Shown here piece by piece: positions 14,273 to 23,395 of a DNA stretch of 64,000 nt (the stretch's first letter is position 1; every line of letters begins with the position of its first letter). The notes below the pieces were generated by a model. That model did no database searches and was not told the origin of the DNA. It saw only the letters and a program-made list of their open reading frames with translations. Origin of the DNA: a virus; IMG/VR virus record IMGVR_UViG_3300025598_000027, positions 1 through 64,000 of that record; one strand, given 5' to 3'. The translations under genes were made by a program, and so were the position numbers.

Positions 14273-15721
14273 TTATTCCACTTTCAAATTTACAGGATAT
14301 ATCTTATAGTCAAATTTTTCCTCATTGTATATCTTCATACGCTCAACAAAATGTAGTATAGTAAAATTCTTTTTAGTCTTCCAGCTTAAATCATCAGCAA
14401 TGTCATATAATGTTGCGCTAGTCTTGTTATCTGATTTACGTAAAACGCGACCAATTGATTGTAAATTTCTAATCTTGGATTTTGAAGGACTCCCAAATAT
14501 AATGTTAGACAGATTAGGAATGTTAACACCTGTGGAGAAAGTTCCCGAACTAGCAATAATAATAGCATTATTTTCTTTTGAAACGATCCTACGTATCTCT
14601 TCACGTTCATCTCCACTAACACCACCATGAACAAAAAACACTGGCTGGTTGGTTGCTTTTTGTATCATATCATATAATATTTTACCATGCTTATCAACAA
14701 ACTGAAACATCAACAGTGTATTGCCATGGAGGGATAAAGCTAGATTCTTGATAAAATTATTACGAGCAGCCAGAGTAACAAGCCAATCTATCTCTTTTTG
14801 ATAGTCATAAGAGGCTATGAGCTGACGCTCTTTGTCTGGATATTTAAGGACAATCGCCTTGATTAGAAAACTAGAAAGATGTTTATCCTCAATTAATTTA
14901 GCTGTTGTGGTTACACGTCTAACAGCACCAAAAAGACCCTCTAAAACAAGTTTATGTGTTTGTGTGTCATCCAGAGTCCCAGTAAAACCAAAGCGATAAC
15001 GACAATTTTGTAACTTAGACATAATACTAGAAAGAGATTTGGCTTTGAATAGATGAGCTTCATCACCGATAACTACCTCGAACTGATCGAACCAACCTTT
15101 CGGTTGTTTGTATATTGATTGCCATGTTGAGACTGTAATTTGCGTATTGACATTTTTGTCGACACCCGCTTGTATTTTGTGTATGGGGCTCGTATATCCA
15201 TATTCTGTAAAGTCAGTCGCCATCTGATGGACCAGAGAAGTCGTCGGAACAATAATGAGAGTCTTCGCATCATAATACCTCGCCAATAGATAGATAATAA
15301 AAGATTTACCAGAAGCTGTAGGAGAAAGCATCAATGCTCTACGATTACGGACTGCGTAGATAAATGCCTCAATCTGATAATCACGTTGATCAAATTTAGT
15401 CGGTATCTGTAGTTTGTTGATAAAATCCATTGCTTCTTTTAATGAAAATTCATCAGCAGCAAAATCACTCGCATATTCTATATCATAGTTGCGAGTCCTA
15501 GCAAACTCTTCTACATATTTATTCAGACCTGCATACAGATATCCAGTCATGGTGTTGTAGAGACGAATCTTACCGTCCCACATCTTATTCCTATAAGCTG
15601 GCATAAATTTGGCGCCTGGGACGTCAAATGTAAAGTATTCGTTGATCTCGTAGGCAACACCTGGATCAGCTGTAACTTTATTATAGACTTCGTCGACTTT
15701 CTCGATTCTAATAATATCCAT
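14273..15721 (-). CDS. uvsW: UvsW DNA helicase
   Basis: A 482-residue SF2 helicase. It has an N-terminal UvsW-specific domain (MWDGKIRLYN..TGYLYAGL), Q/Walker A segment LSPTASGKS (132-140), motif II GDEAH (D220-H223), motif III FTGTL, and motif VI SIGRVLRKSDNK. UvsW unwinds R-loops, branch-migrates recombination intermediates and helps shift T4 from origin-initiated to recombination-dependent replication. Start and uvsY stop overlap as TAATG. Confidence 0.96.
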   Translation of the reverse strand: MDIIRIEKVDEVYNKVTADPGVAYEINEYFTFDVPGAKFMPAYRNKMWDGKIRLYNTMTGYLYAGLNKYVEEFARTRNYDIEYASDFAADEFSLKEAMDFINKLQIPTKFDQRDYQIEAFIYAVRNRRALMLSPTASGKSFIIYLLARYYDAKTLIIVPTTSLVHQMATDFTEYGYTSPIHKIQAGVDKNVNTQITVSTWQSIYKQPKGWFDQFEVVIGDEAHLFKAKSLSSIMSKLQNCRYRFGFTGTLDDTQTHKLVLEGLFGAVRRVTTTAKLIEDKHLSSFLIKAIVLKYPDKERQLIASYDYQKEIDWLVTLAARNNFIKNLALSLHGNTLLMFQFVDKHGKILYDMIQKATNQPVFFVHGGVSGDEREEIRRIVSKENNAIIIASSGTFSTGVNIPNLSNIIFGSPSKSKIRNLQSIGRVLRKSDNKTSATLYDIADDLSWKTKKNFTILHFVERMKIYNEEKFDYKIYPVNLKVE

Positions 15722-16155
15722 TAATTGCCTTGTGTAAATTTAATCCAGTCAACAGCAGTCTTAATATTATAGCCTCTGTTCTGTAATGTTTTAAGTATAG
15801 ATTCTAACAGATCAATTTTTTCTAACTGGTAACCGATCTTAAGAGACAGTTCAATTATATCTTTATCCGCATCAATATACATAGGTAGATCGTTCTTAAG
15901 GATCATTCCTTTTGCTGGTAGCTGCCAACCTTTTTCCTGAGTCTCTTTAGTTGGTCCCTGAGTATAAAACTCATGCTTCTCTAGTTTAAGCTGTTTCATA
16001 TCTGCTTCGAGCTTACGACAAAGCAACCGTTCAGATACAAACTGACGGTAGTATTTATGGTGTAATTTTGGTATCTTTAGGGACTCTTCGTCTAGATCCG
16101 TCTTATCAATCTGCGAATCTTTTTCCCACTCTTCAAATATCGACTCGATCTTCAT
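15721..16155 (-). CDS. uvsY: UvsY recombination mediator
   Basis: A 144-residue helical protein fitting the UvsY family. T4 UvsY is 137 aa. The parallels are an N-terminal MKIESIFEEWEKDSQIDKTD, a central KLEADMKQLKLEKHEFYTQG stretch, an IDADKDIIELSLKIGYQLEKIDLLESIL block that aligns with T4 SADKDVLKV, and a final KSRGF/NRGYNIKTAVDWIKF motif. It loads UvsX recombinase onto gp32-covered ssDNA. It is coupled to uvsW by TAATG and driven by the promoter at 16185-16213. Confidence 0.9.
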   Translation of the reverse strand: MKIESIFEEWEKDSQIDKTDLDEESLKIPKLHHKYYRQFVSERLLCRKLEADMKQLKLEKHEFYTQGPTKETQEKGWQLPAKGMILKNDLPMYIDADKDIIELSLKIGYQLEKIDLLESILKTLQNRGYNIKTAVDWIKFTQGN

Positions 16156-16184
16156 ACCTACTCCACAATCTTAATTACAGTATA

Positions 16185-16213
16185 ATAATACTATAAAAGA
16201 CAATAAAAGTCAA
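16185..16213 (-). promoter_or_regulatory. Sigma70-type promoter for uvsY-uvsW-55-47-46
   Basis: TTGACT, 17 bases, TATTAT on the minus strand. It overlaps the stop codon of the structural gene at 16210-16734 and marks the border between late structural genes and the recombination operon. Confidence 0.8.
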
Positions 16214-16734
16214 GTAACTTCGTTAACGTCGTATAAGATAAATCTAAAGGAAGCTGTTGCAGTAATGTAATTTACAGATTCATCAGTAGTGCCGAATTGA
16301 AGAGCAGATAATGATGTAGGAAATGCTTCTCTAAATGTTATTTCCCATCTTGGTAGTTTAACAGCGTTCAATAAGATTAGAGATATATCTGATCTAATAC
16401 CCTTACCGCTTGTTGGTGTCTGTTTTTCAATCGTATTATATTCACCAAAGTTATCAGGAAAACCGAGTGATCTTAACCAGTTATGAATTTCAAACCAGTT
16501 CTGTAAATCTTCATCAACCTTAAACTCAACATCTAGTGTTCCATATGTTAGATGTTCGCCTGGAACCCAGATAGTCGTAAATGGTGTTGGCTGTTGTGGG
16601 TAATTGAGAGATAATGATGGAAGGTTGACTTTTTGAATAAAGAAGTTAAGATGAGGTGAACGCTTAATCTGGAATACGAAATTAAGCGGACTCAAGAAAT
16701 TCTTGTTTACTGGTGTATTGTCTATTGCTGTCAT
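16210..16734 (-). CDS. Virion structural protein, probably tail-tube-like fold
   Basis: A 174-residue protein conserved in aquatic T4-like phages, recognisable by NFVFQIKRSPHLNFFIQKVNLPSLSL, a proline-rich TPFTTIWVPGEHLTYGTLDVEFKVDE stretch (only partly quoted here by position 45-75) and WLRSLGFPDNFGEY. The pattern (long beta strands, FKVDE motif, loop, helix) resembles tail-tube proteins of the gp19/gp54 group, but I cannot assign a T4 number. It lies between gene 23 and uvsY and has its own late box (16760) and sigma70 promoter (16783-16811). GGAG six bases upstream sets the start at 16734. Likely a baseplate or tail-tube initiator or completion protein. Confidence 0.75.
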   Translation of the reverse strand: MTAIDNTPVNKNFLSPLNFVFQIKRSPHLNFFIQKVNLPSLSLNYPQQPTPFTTIWVPGEHLTYGTLDVEFKVDEDLQNWFEIHNWLRSLGFPDNFGEYNTIEKQTPTSGKGIRSDISLILLNAVKLPRWEITFREAFPTSLSALQFGTTDESVNYITATASFRFILYDVNEVT

Positions 16735-16759
16735 TATTATCTCCAATACCTATGCAGTA

Positions 16760-16767
16760 TATTTATC
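16760..16767 (-). promoter_or_regulatory. Late promoter box GATAAATA
   Basis: GATAAATA on the minus strand, 26 bases upstream of the start of the structural gene at 16210-16734; one base from the T4 late consensus. Confidence 0.55.
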
Positions 16768-16782
16768 ATCAGTGCATTAATG

Positions 16783-16811
16783 ATTATACTGTTAATCGTG
16801 ACATAAGTCAA
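16783..16811 (-). promoter_or_regulatory. Sigma70-type promoter downstream of gene 23
   Basis: TTGACT, 17 bases, TATAAT on the minus strand. Right after the gene 23 terminator. The following gene is thus preceded by both an early-type and a late-type promoter. Confidence 0.8.
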
Positions 16812-16813
16812 GC

Positions 16814-16840
16814 AAAAAAAGGGGAGCATTTCTGCTCCCC
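16814..16840 (-). terminator. Intrinsic terminator after gene 23
   Basis: On the minus strand GGGGAGCA-GAAA-TGCTCCCC followed by seven T: an 8-bp GC-rich stem with a GNRA-type tetraloop. It ends the highly expressed capsid transcript. Confidence 0.95.
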
Positions 16841-16871
16841 TAGTCTTTTGTCGGTTAACCCGATCTTTTGA

Positions 16872-18290
16872 TCACATAAGGTTGTTAACGATAACACGAC
16901 GATAGTAGCGGTTAGTCGAAAGAACGAGACGTCCTGAACCTTGGTTTGTAGCTTCTGCGAATGGGTTTGCAACCATGCCGTAACGAGTCTTGAAACCAAT
17001 CTTAGGTTGGAAAGACTGTTGGTCAACAGCGCGAACCATCTGTAGAGGAACGTATGGGCAATAGAATAGACCAGCGTCGAACGCTGACGAACCCTTATAG
17101 CCAACAGTAACGTAGTTACCACCGATCGCATATGGATCGATATAAACTTTGAAGCGACCGTTAAGAACACCAGCGAAAGTATTGCCAGTATCGTCAACTT
17201 GTAGGTTGTTGCTGTTAAGAGCAGGAGTGTAGTCGAGAACACCAGCCATCTGCAATGCTGACGCTACGTCAGAAGAACAGATAATGATGTTACCCTTGCC
17301 TCTACGAGTGTCTTTAGCAAGTTGGTTAGCTTCGCGTTCAAGCTGGAACATAAGACCCTTGAACTTTTCAACTGACCAACGACCGTTTGAGTCGGTGTCA
17401 AGATCGAAAACGCCAGCGGTAGTTACGTTAGTAGCAGCGCCTTGAACAGCAGTGATGTTGATAGTACGAACAACTTCACGGTTGATTTCAGCAAGAATTT
17501 CAGCCTGAAGGATATTCGCTAGTTCTGTTTCAGCGTCTAGACCATGGATTGCCTTCAAGTCTTGAGCAAGTTCCATAGTGTATTCTGCTTTTAGAGCACG
17601 TGATTGAGCAGTAACAGTTACTTTTTCAATCGAGAATGCCATCTGAGCAAAGTCGCCAGGACCAGCAGCGCCGTTAGCATAGTAAGAAGCGCCAAGTGCT
17701 TCAGCTGTAGCTGTTGGCATCGCAGTACCAGTGTTATAGGTAGTGTTCGCAGTCAATGGAGAAGTATTTGTTGCACCTGGGATAGTACCAACAAAGTTCT
17801 GACCGAAGCTGGAGTTACCAGAAACGATAGATGAGAATGAAGTATTAACTTCGTTATAGAATGTTTCGTTAGTGTTATTGCCACCGAACGAAGTGTTTGA
17901 AGTACCGTTACCTTGGTTGTTATACTTCGAACGCATAGCAAAGATCAAGCCAGTTGGGCCAGTCATTGGCTGAACGCCGCAGATGTCATAAGCGATAAGG
18001 TTAGGCATCGCACGACGAACAAGGCTGATCAATACAGGATCGAAAGTATCGATACCACCAGCGCCAGCAGTTGAGCTTGAAGTGCCCATAATGTTGCCGC
18101 CTTGTGGCTCAAGACCAGTTTCTGTAAGAGTTTGATATGAACCGTGAGCAGCTGATTCAGTAAGAGCACGTTGAGTGTTCTCAAGAATGATTGCTGTTAC
18201 TGAACGACGGTGCGCATCAGTGATTGGGTTAAGATCGGCATGCTCAAGAATTGGCTGCCACTTCTTTTGGATGTCCTCAGCTAGATACAT
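16872..18290 (-). CDS. 23: Major capsid protein gp23
   Basis: A 472-residue major capsid protein of the T4 gp23 (HK97-fold) family. Hallmarks are an N-terminal propeptide ending near residue 65, RRAMPNLIAYDICGVQPMTGPTGLIFAMRS, EYTMELAQDLKAIHGLDAE, EINREVVRTI, and the C-terminal KIGFKTRYGM.ANPF. In T4 the propeptide is removed by the gp21 protease during prohead maturation. AGGAGA precedes the ATG, an exact TATAAATA late box lies about 32 bases upstream, and a strong terminator follows, as expected for the most abundant virion protein. Confidence 0.98.
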   Translation of the reverse strand: MYLAEDIQKKWQPILEHADLNPITDAHRRSVTAIILENTQRALTESAAHGSYQTLTETGLEPQGGNIMGTSSSTAGAGGIDTFDPVLISLVRRAMPNLIAYDICGVQPMTGPTGLIFAMRSKYNNQGNGTSNTSFGGNNTNETFYNEVNTSFSSIVSGNSSFGQNFVGTIPGATNTSPLTANTTYNTGTAMPTATAEALGASYYANGAAGPGDFAQMAFSIEKVTVTAQSRALKAEYTMELAQDLKAIHGLDAETELANILQAEILAEINREVVRTINITAVQGAATNVTTAGVFDLDTDSNGRWSVEKFKGLMFQLEREANQLAKDTRRGKGNIIICSSDVASALQMAGVLDYTPALNSNNLQVDDTGNTFAGVLNGRFKVYIDPYAIGGNYVTVGYKGSSAFDAGLFYCPYVPLQMVRAVDQQSFQPKIGFKTRYGMVANPFAEATNQGSGRLVLSTNRYYRRVIVNNLM

Positions 18291-18321
18291 TTTTGTCTCC
18301 TTTTGTTTCTAGGATATTTTT

Positions 18322-18329
18322 TATTTATA
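18322..18329 (-). promoter_or_regulatory. Late promoter box TATAAATA of gene 23
   Basis: Exact consensus, 32 bases upstream of the gp23 start. Confidence 0.85.
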
Positions 18330-18335
18330 TAATTG

Positions 18336-19391
18336 TTATCTTTTAATCGACTTAGAGATCGCCTTAGCAATAGCTCCGATAGTTGGATCGCTTGCTACAA
18401 TTGTTTCAGAAACTTCACCTTCAAATGTTTCTTCTACGATATTAGTAGAAACTGGTGCTTTCTTTTCTGTTGTGAAATAGTTTTCTTTGATAATAGATAG
18501 TTTTCTTGCATATGTATCAAGATCGCCGTCGAAATCCACGCCTTCTGCTAGAGCAGCAAATTTTTCTTGCTGAGATAGAGCAAGATCATCTAAGAAAGAT
18601 TCGAATACATTTTCTTTTTCTACTTCAACAATAGCTTTCTTGTATTCTGAATTTTCTTCGATCAATTCGCCCATCTTTGCTTCAAGCATTTCAACTTTAT
18701 CAGCAAGAGATTCTACAACATCAACCTTGTTTTCTGGGAGATCGATATAGTGTTCAGCGAATAGATTCTTCATGCCTTCGATAAATTCACCAGTAAGTTC
18801 GTTACGTAGTGAAGATTCGATAGCAACTTCATTCTCTTGCATCCAGTTCTCGACTACGTAGTAAAGGTATGAATCAAGACGAGAAGATAATTCTTCGTTA
18901 ATTTCTGCTACAGCTTCTTCAAGCTGTGTTTCAAATTCTTCTTCAAGGCGAGCAACTTCAACCATCGCGCGAGCTGTCACAGCTGCTTCGAATAGAGTTG
19001 ATGCCTTTTCTTTAAATTCTTCTGAAAGGTCAGAGCCAGCAAACATTTCTTCAACGTCTTCTTTTACAGAAAGTTTTGGCATTGGCATACGAGTCTTTGG
19101 GCCTTTTGTTGAAGATGCATAAGATGGCTTCATGTCAATTGATGACTGGTTTCCGCCTTCTGTAGCGCCGCCTGGAAGGTGAGAAGCTTCCTTGCCGATA
19201 AGAGCCATCGCGCTATCAAACCACTTTGTAAGGTCGTCCTTACGCATCGCATGCATAGCACCGATAGTGTGAGTGATGTAATCAATTTTTGATTTTGGAT
19301 CTGAACCAGCCGAACGAGCTGCAGGCTTCAATGAATCCATTGCAGTTGTAGCTTCGTCAAGGTTATCAATCATTTCGTTTTCTTCTGACAT
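18336..19391 (-). CDS. 22: Prohead core scaffolding protein gp22
   Basis: A 351-residue acidic, strongly helical scaffold. The middle (about residues 135-260) is heptad-rich coiled coil (EEFETQLEEAVAEINEELS; VESLADKVEMLEAKMGELI). The order 21-22-23 and the small basic C terminus match gp22. It forms the inner core around which gp23 assembles and is then degraded by gp21. It is longer than T4 gp22 (269 aa), as in many aquatic relatives. An exact TATAAATA lies about 30 bases upstream. Confidence 0.9.
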   Translation of the reverse strand: MSEENEMIDNLDEATTAMDSLKPAARSAGSDPKSKIDYITHTIGAMHAMRKDDLTKWFDSAMALIGKEASHLPGGATEGGNQSSIDMKPSYASSTKGPKTRMPMPKLSVKEDVEEMFAGSDLSEEFKEKASTLFEAAVTARAMVEVARLEEEFETQLEEAVAEINEELSSRLDSYLYYVVENWMQENEVAIESSLRNELTGEFIEGMKNLFAEHYIDLPENKVDVVESLADKVEMLEAKMGELIEENSEYKKAIVEVEKENVFESFLDDLALSQQEKFAALAEGVDFDGDLDTYARKLSIIKENYFTTEKKAPVSTNIVEETFEGEVSETIVASDPTIGAIAKAISKSIKR

Positions 19392-19420
19392 CTGAGAGTC
19401 TCCTTAGTGGAATTTAGATT

Positions 19421-19428
19421 TATTTATA
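19421..19428 (-). promoter_or_regulatory. Late promoter box TATAAATA of gene 22
   Basis: Exact consensus, 30 bases upstream of the gp22 start. Confidence 0.85.
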
Positions 19429-19432
19429 ATTG

Positions 19433-20098
19433 TTACTGTTTAAAGGTGAGAGATGTTAAATAGTTCTCAAAAATGGCGATGCGCTGTTCTTCAAGCTGAT
19501 TTTTTGACATAGCATGAATTTTCTTTTTCATGTTATCCAATTTTTCTTCATGCCATGTATCTTTAACAGGATCATAAAGCCATTCTACGTTTTCCATAAC
19601 ACCCTGAACGAAAGCATCTGGGGCTGAAGGATCAGCTACGATATCAGCTGCAGTTGCTAAACGAAAATCAGGTTGAACCATCATTGCTCCATCTTTAGGA
19701 ACAAGAGAACCAAGTCCACGAGAAGAGACACCAAGCTGAGCACCAGACTTTAAAAGTCCTCTAGCAATATTACCCATTGGAGTATCTGTTAGTTTTGCTT
19801 TACCGATAAAATTATCACCATCACGTTTCAATTCAGTAATAATATGAGAGACGCGATCAAGATTAATTGCTGGTCCTTGTGGGTGGCCGAGCTCGCCATA
19901 AGCACGCTTATTCGCTACGACTTCTTTCATATAACGGTTTACTTCAGGCTCCATAACCTTCATCTCATAGATGCGACCGTTACGGTTCTTACGGTTTGCC
20001 TGTAAGAAGATACCGTGAATATAATGTTCCTTTTCGCCATTCTCTCTGGCTTCGGAAATATATTCTACTTCTTCGACGAGCTCTGTAATAAGTTTCAT
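19433..20098 (-). CDS. 21: Prohead core protease gp21
   Basis: A 221-residue serine protease of the T4 gp21 type. The region NRNGRIYEMKVMEPEVNRY leads to the catalytic His72 in YGELGHPQGP, and the nucleophile Ser lies in GAQLGVSSRGLG (S125/S126). The length equals T4 gp21 (212 aa). It cleaves gp22, gp23 and other head proteins during capsid maturation and then itself. It lies between gene 22 and a small head protein in the canonical order. Confidence 0.95.
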   Translation of the reverse strand: MKLITELVEEVEYISEARENGEKEHYIHGIFLQANRKNRNGRIYEMKVMEPEVNRYMKEVVANKRAYGELGHPQGPAINLDRVSHIITELKRDGDNFIGKAKLTDTPMGNIARGLLKSGAQLGVSSRGLGSLVPKDGAMMVQPDFRLATAADIVADPSAPDAFVQGVMENVEWLYDPVKDTWHEEKLDNMKKKIHAMSKNQLEEQRIAIFENYLTSLTFKQ

Positions 20099-20102
20099 CT
20101 GA

Positions 20103-20369
20103 TCAACCCTTCATAGCTACAGGCACCGCAGCGATATAATTTGATGCTGTATTCGCTGCTAGAGTTTCTGTAAAATATTTTTCAGCAACAACTGTTTGGC
20201 CATTCAACAAAGTGAAAGTACCGATAGTAGTACCATTTGCGTATGCGCGAGTAATCAACCAAGGAGCTGTATTGATATTTGTCAATCTAACAAAACGATT
20301 ACCACCAAATGTGTTGGCAGTTGTGTTACAATATGTTTCTGTTGCAATTGTTTTTACAAAATCGGTCAT
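20103..20369 (-). CDS. Small head-region protein, unknown
   Basis: An 88-residue beta-rich protein (MTDFVKTIATETYCNTTANT) with Thr/Asn-rich strands and no charged clusters, typical of small virion surface proteins. It has no T4 counterpart that I recognise. It sits between the protease gene 21 and the large prohead-core-like gene and overlaps the latter by four bases (ATGA). A decoration or head-completion role is possible. Confidence 0.65.
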   Translation of the reverse strand: MTDFVKTIATETYCNTTANTFGGNRFVRLTNINTAPWLITRAYANGTTIGTFTLLNGQTVVAEKYFTETLAANTASNYIAAVPVAMKG

Positions 20370-21412
20370 ACGTTTATTCCTGCTGCATTATCCGAAGCCA
20401 TGTTCGGAAACATTGTTGGAGTTGACATTGGTGTATCATTCTGTTCATCTTCTTCTGGCTTATTGTGATCGCCATAGATGCAATAGTCATGAACTGAACC
20501 GATCATCTCTTTTGCTTGAGCGATCTTAGCCTGAACCCATGGCTCAATATGAACGTCTTTTGGCATAGAAGCTAACATATGCATTGCTTTATTAGCAATC
20601 GCTTTTAGCTCTGTACGAACCATATCAATCTCTTCGCCTGTATCATTTGTCTTATGTTTTGCTATATCACCACCAAGCAATGGCTGGACTGCATATGCTT
20701 CTTCGACTTCTTCATTACGCTGTTTTGCATAATAAGCAGCGAGAGCCATCTCTTTACGCTTTTCCTTTGATTTACCAGCAAACTTAGGATTTTTTGAGTG
20801 GACAAAATCGTGGATAGTCTCACCAGCAGTTGTTGATTTAGTTAGCACTTCATCAATCTGATCTTCTTCTTTGATACCCTTGGCCTTTCCAGCAGTAAGT
20901 TTTTTTACAGAAATTCCTTTTGAAAGATTCTCTATTTCTTTACGAGAATCTGCTTTAGAAGTTTCCCATGGTTTACGGTATGCTTTTGGGGAATTCGTAG
21001 CATAAGATTTTGGGTTATCTTTATATTTTGTAGCAGCGCGACTTAATGGGCGAATACCCATCTCATCAAGCTCTTCTTCTTTAATTGGTTTTACAGACAT
21101 ACACTCTGCCATGCCATGAACTGGGCAGGATTTACCTTTTGGTGTATTGTTGCATTGAGCATCTTCTGCTTCTTTTGCCTCATACACACCTTCTTTTTGT
21201 TTATTATAAGGAGCTTCTTTAGTACCACCCTTGTAAACATGTTCGCCGTTACCTACGCGATCATCATGCTTTTCTACTGAATGTTTCTTTACGAATTTTT
21301 GCTCATCGCCTGGTTTTGGCTCGTAGTCAACGCCTGGATCTTTGCCAAGTTTACCAGCATCAGTCTTAGATGACTTTACGCCCTTGACGATATCTTTTAA
21401 CGATTTAGCCAT
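20366..21412 (-). CDS. Putative prohead core/head protein (gp68 position)
   Basis: A 348-residue, very hydrophilic Lys/Glu-rich protein, largely disordered by composition. It includes a Cys/His cluster (CNNTPKGKSCPVHGMAEC) and the motif FVHSKNPKFAGKSKEKRKEMALAAYYAKQ, which recurs in head proteins of aquatic phages. It occupies the place between gp67 and gp21 where T4 has gp68 (141 aa), so an internal core role is likely, but no direct similarity to gp68 is visible. The start at 21412 overlaps the gp67 stop by eight bases; the longer frame to 21457 would begin inside gp67. Confidence 0.65.
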   Translation of the reverse strand: MAKSLKDIVKGVKSSKTDAGKLGKDPGVDYEPKPGDEQKFVKKHSVEKHDDRVGNGEHVYKGGTKEAPYNKQKEGVYEAKEAEDAQCNNTPKGKSCPVHGMAECMSVKPIKEEELDEMGIRPLSRAATKYKDNPKSYATNSPKAYRKPWETSKADSRKEIENLSKGISVKKLTAGKAKGIKEEDQIDEVLTKSTTAGETIHDFVHSKNPKFAGKSKEKRKEMALAAYYAKQRNEEVEEAYAVQPLLGGDIAKHKTNDTGEEIDMVRTELKAIANKAMHMLASMPKDVHIEPWVQAKIAQAKEMIGSVHDYCIYGDHNKPEEDEQNDTPMSTPTMFPNMASDNAAGINV

Positions 21413-21662
21413 CGTAATCTTCCTCTTCTTCGTATTCTCTATCATCAACGTCATCATATGGCTCGTCTATTGTATCAGAGTTTTCATCTTCTGGTTCATA
21501 ACCATTAGTAAACATAGAACCAGCTAGTTCTCTTTTTTTATCATCTATAGCCGCTGCGATCTTATCGGAGACTAAACTATTAAACACATTTTCAAAATCA
21601 ATAGGTTGTTGATTGTAAGAGTACTTAATTAAATCTTGTACTGAATATTTATCATTATCCAT
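21405..21662 (-). CDS. 67: Prohead core protein gp67
   Basis: An 85-residue protein with a helical N-terminal part (FNSLVSDKIAAAIDDKKREL) and a very acidic C-terminal tail (DDVDDREYEEEEDYDG), the hallmark of gp67/PIP, and T4 gp67 is 80 aa. It is an internal core protein of the prohead that is processed by gp21. It lies next to the portal gene 20 as in T4. GGAGG precedes the ATG and a late-type AATAAATA box is about 15 bases upstream. Confidence 0.82.
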   Translation of the reverse strand: MDNDKYSVQDLIKYSYNQQPIDFENVFNSLVSDKIAAAIDDKKRELAGSMFTNGYEPEDENSDTIDEPYDDVDDREYEEEEDYDG

Positions 21663-21675
21663 AAGTTACCTCCAA

Positions 21676-23382
21676 TTATTTATTTTTAGCTAATATCTGT
21701 AGAGCTGATTTGTATTTTGACTCATCTTGCATAGAACGATTACCTTTTTTCTCTTTCATCATTCTAACAGTCATCTCAGCCTGTCTAATCTTTTCTCTAT
21801 CATCAGATGTTTGTGGAGTCTCTGCTGCACCATCATCATCTGTGTAAGGTTGAACATTTTGTTGTTGCGCATTCGGGTCATTCGGATCCATTGGTGGTTG
21901 CCATCTAGGATCGTTCATCTCTTCATCAATCTCAGCATCCATCTCTTCAATCTCATCGTCAGTCTGTTGAAGGACGTTCTTACGCATCCACTCATGAGAG
22001 TAATATTGACCAACGAGCGGCAATATTGACTGAGCAAGATTGATACGATTCTCAAGCACTTCTGCTTCTTTCAACTCAGTGAAGTAGTTGTCCTTAGCAA
22101 AGTCATAACGGATATCTTGTTGAATATTCTGGAAATCTTCAATAGACATAACCTGTTTAAGGACGAGCTGTTTCTCTAGCATACGAGTAAACATAACAGC
22201 AAACTTATTACGTAAACGAGCAATGAAACGAGCAAACTTCAATTCGTCACGGCTGACTTCAGTAGCACGACCTAATGAGAATAAAGCGTCTGAGTTGAGA
22301 CGGTTAACAGGAACACTAAGAGTCTGTAAGAATTTCTTTTGGAAATATAGAACGTCATCCATCTGACCGAGAGTCTGGCCACCTGGAAGCGTAGTAACTT
22401 CAGTACCACGTCCACCCTCGCGGCGAGGCAACCAGTAATCTTCCAACATAGTCATAAACTTACGGTCGTCACGAACTTCACCTGATGAAGCGTCATAGAT
22501 AAGACGATTCTTGTGTTTCACCATAATGTCGCGTAGATATTGTTCTGCCTTCATTTTAGGAAGGTTACCGACGTCAATATACCATACGCGACGCTCGGGA
22601 GCTCTAGCCAAGCGGTAGATTACCAAAGCGTCCTCGAGCGTGCGTAGTTGGTTCAATGCTTTAATTGCTTTGTGTAGATAAGAAAGGACCATGGTGCCGT
22701 TCGTATCGGTCAGTCCTGATGTAATATGAATGATAGCGTCTTTGGCGATCTTAAGACCAGTGGTCGATGGGCCGACAGTCTTGTTACCGTAGTTGAACCC
22801 CTTATCATTAAACATGAAGTATTCATTCTGAACCTTCTGAATGACTGCTTCAGTCTCGCCACCGCCACGAACTTTACGCTTGGCAACTTCTCTTACCTTA
22901 CGGATCTTGCGTGGGTCAATATAACGAATCTCTTTGATGCCAGCTTTTGGATCTTTATCGTCAATGATAACATGATAATAGAGACGACCGTCAATATACC
23001 AACGACGGAAGATCTCATAAGCATGTTTCTGGAAATCTAGGATATTCAAGCAATTCTCAAACTCTTCACGAATTGCTTTCTTTAATGTCTCTGTAATCTT
23101 AAGATTGTCTAGATTGATGGATACGATTTCTTTTTCATCAATCGACATCGTCTCGTTGATAATTTCATCAACAGCAGCATCACATTCTGGTTGTAATGCC
23201 ATCTCGCGGTATTTGGTAACTAGCTCTGCTTCGGTTCTTACAGTGCCGTCTAAGTCAACATAAGTCCCATACGAACCACCCGCTGCAACAACTACTGCAC
23301 CATCATCTTGTTCTTGAGGTACAAAAGATGGTTGGGTGTCTTGGACTACCTTACGTTTAAACTCGAAACCGAATAATTCCAT
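21676..23382 (-). CDS. 20: Portal protein gp20
   Basis: A 568-residue portal vertex protein. The conserved gp20 blocks are readable: ECDAAVDEIINETMSIDEKE, WYIDGRLYYHVIIDDKDPK, YIDPRKIRKVRE, LAPERRVWYIDVGNLPK-like (RAPERRVWYIDVGNLPK), YWLPRREGGRGTEVTTLPGGQ and FLQTLSVPVNRL. The dodecamer nucleates prohead assembly and is the DNA-packaging channel. The start at 23382 has AAGGA seven bases upstream; a TTG at 23397 is the only alternative. A terminator lies between gene 19 and this gene and no clear late box precedes it. Confidence 0.97.
   Translation of the reverse strand: MELFGFEFKRKVVQDTQPSFVPQEQDDGAVVVAAGGSYGTYVDLDGTVRTEAELVTKYREMALQPECDAAVDEIINETMSIDEKEIVSINLDNLKITETLKKAIREEFENCLNILDFQKHAYEIFRRWYIDGRLYYHVIIDDKDPKAGIKEIRYIDPRKIRKVREVAKRKVRGGGETEAVIQKVQNEYFMFNDKGFNYGNKTVGPSTTGLKIAKDAIIHITSGLTDTNGTMVLSYLHKAIKALNQLRTLEDALVIYRLARAPERRVWYIDVGNLPKMKAEQYLRDIMVKHKNRLIYDASSGEVRDDRKFMTMLEDYWLPRREGGRGTEVTTLPGGQTLGQMDDVLYFQKKFLQTLSVPVNRLNSDALFSLGRATEVSRDELKFARFIARLRNKFAVMFTRMLEKQLVLKQVMSIEDFQNIQQDIRYDFAKDNYFTELKEAEVLENRINLAQSILPLVGQYYSHEWMRKNVLQQTDDEIEEMDAEIDEEMNDPRWQPPMDPNDPNAQQQNVQPYTDDDGAAETPQTSDDREKIRQAEMTVRMMKEKKGNRSMQDESKYKSALQILAKNK
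21677..21684 (-). promoter_or_regulatory. Late-type promoter box AATAAATA before gene 67
   Basis: AATAAATA on the minus strand over the gene 20 stop codon, 15 bases upstream of the gp67 start; closer than other boxes, so tentative. Confidence 0.4.
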
Positions 23383-23395
23383 TTTTCTTTCCTTC

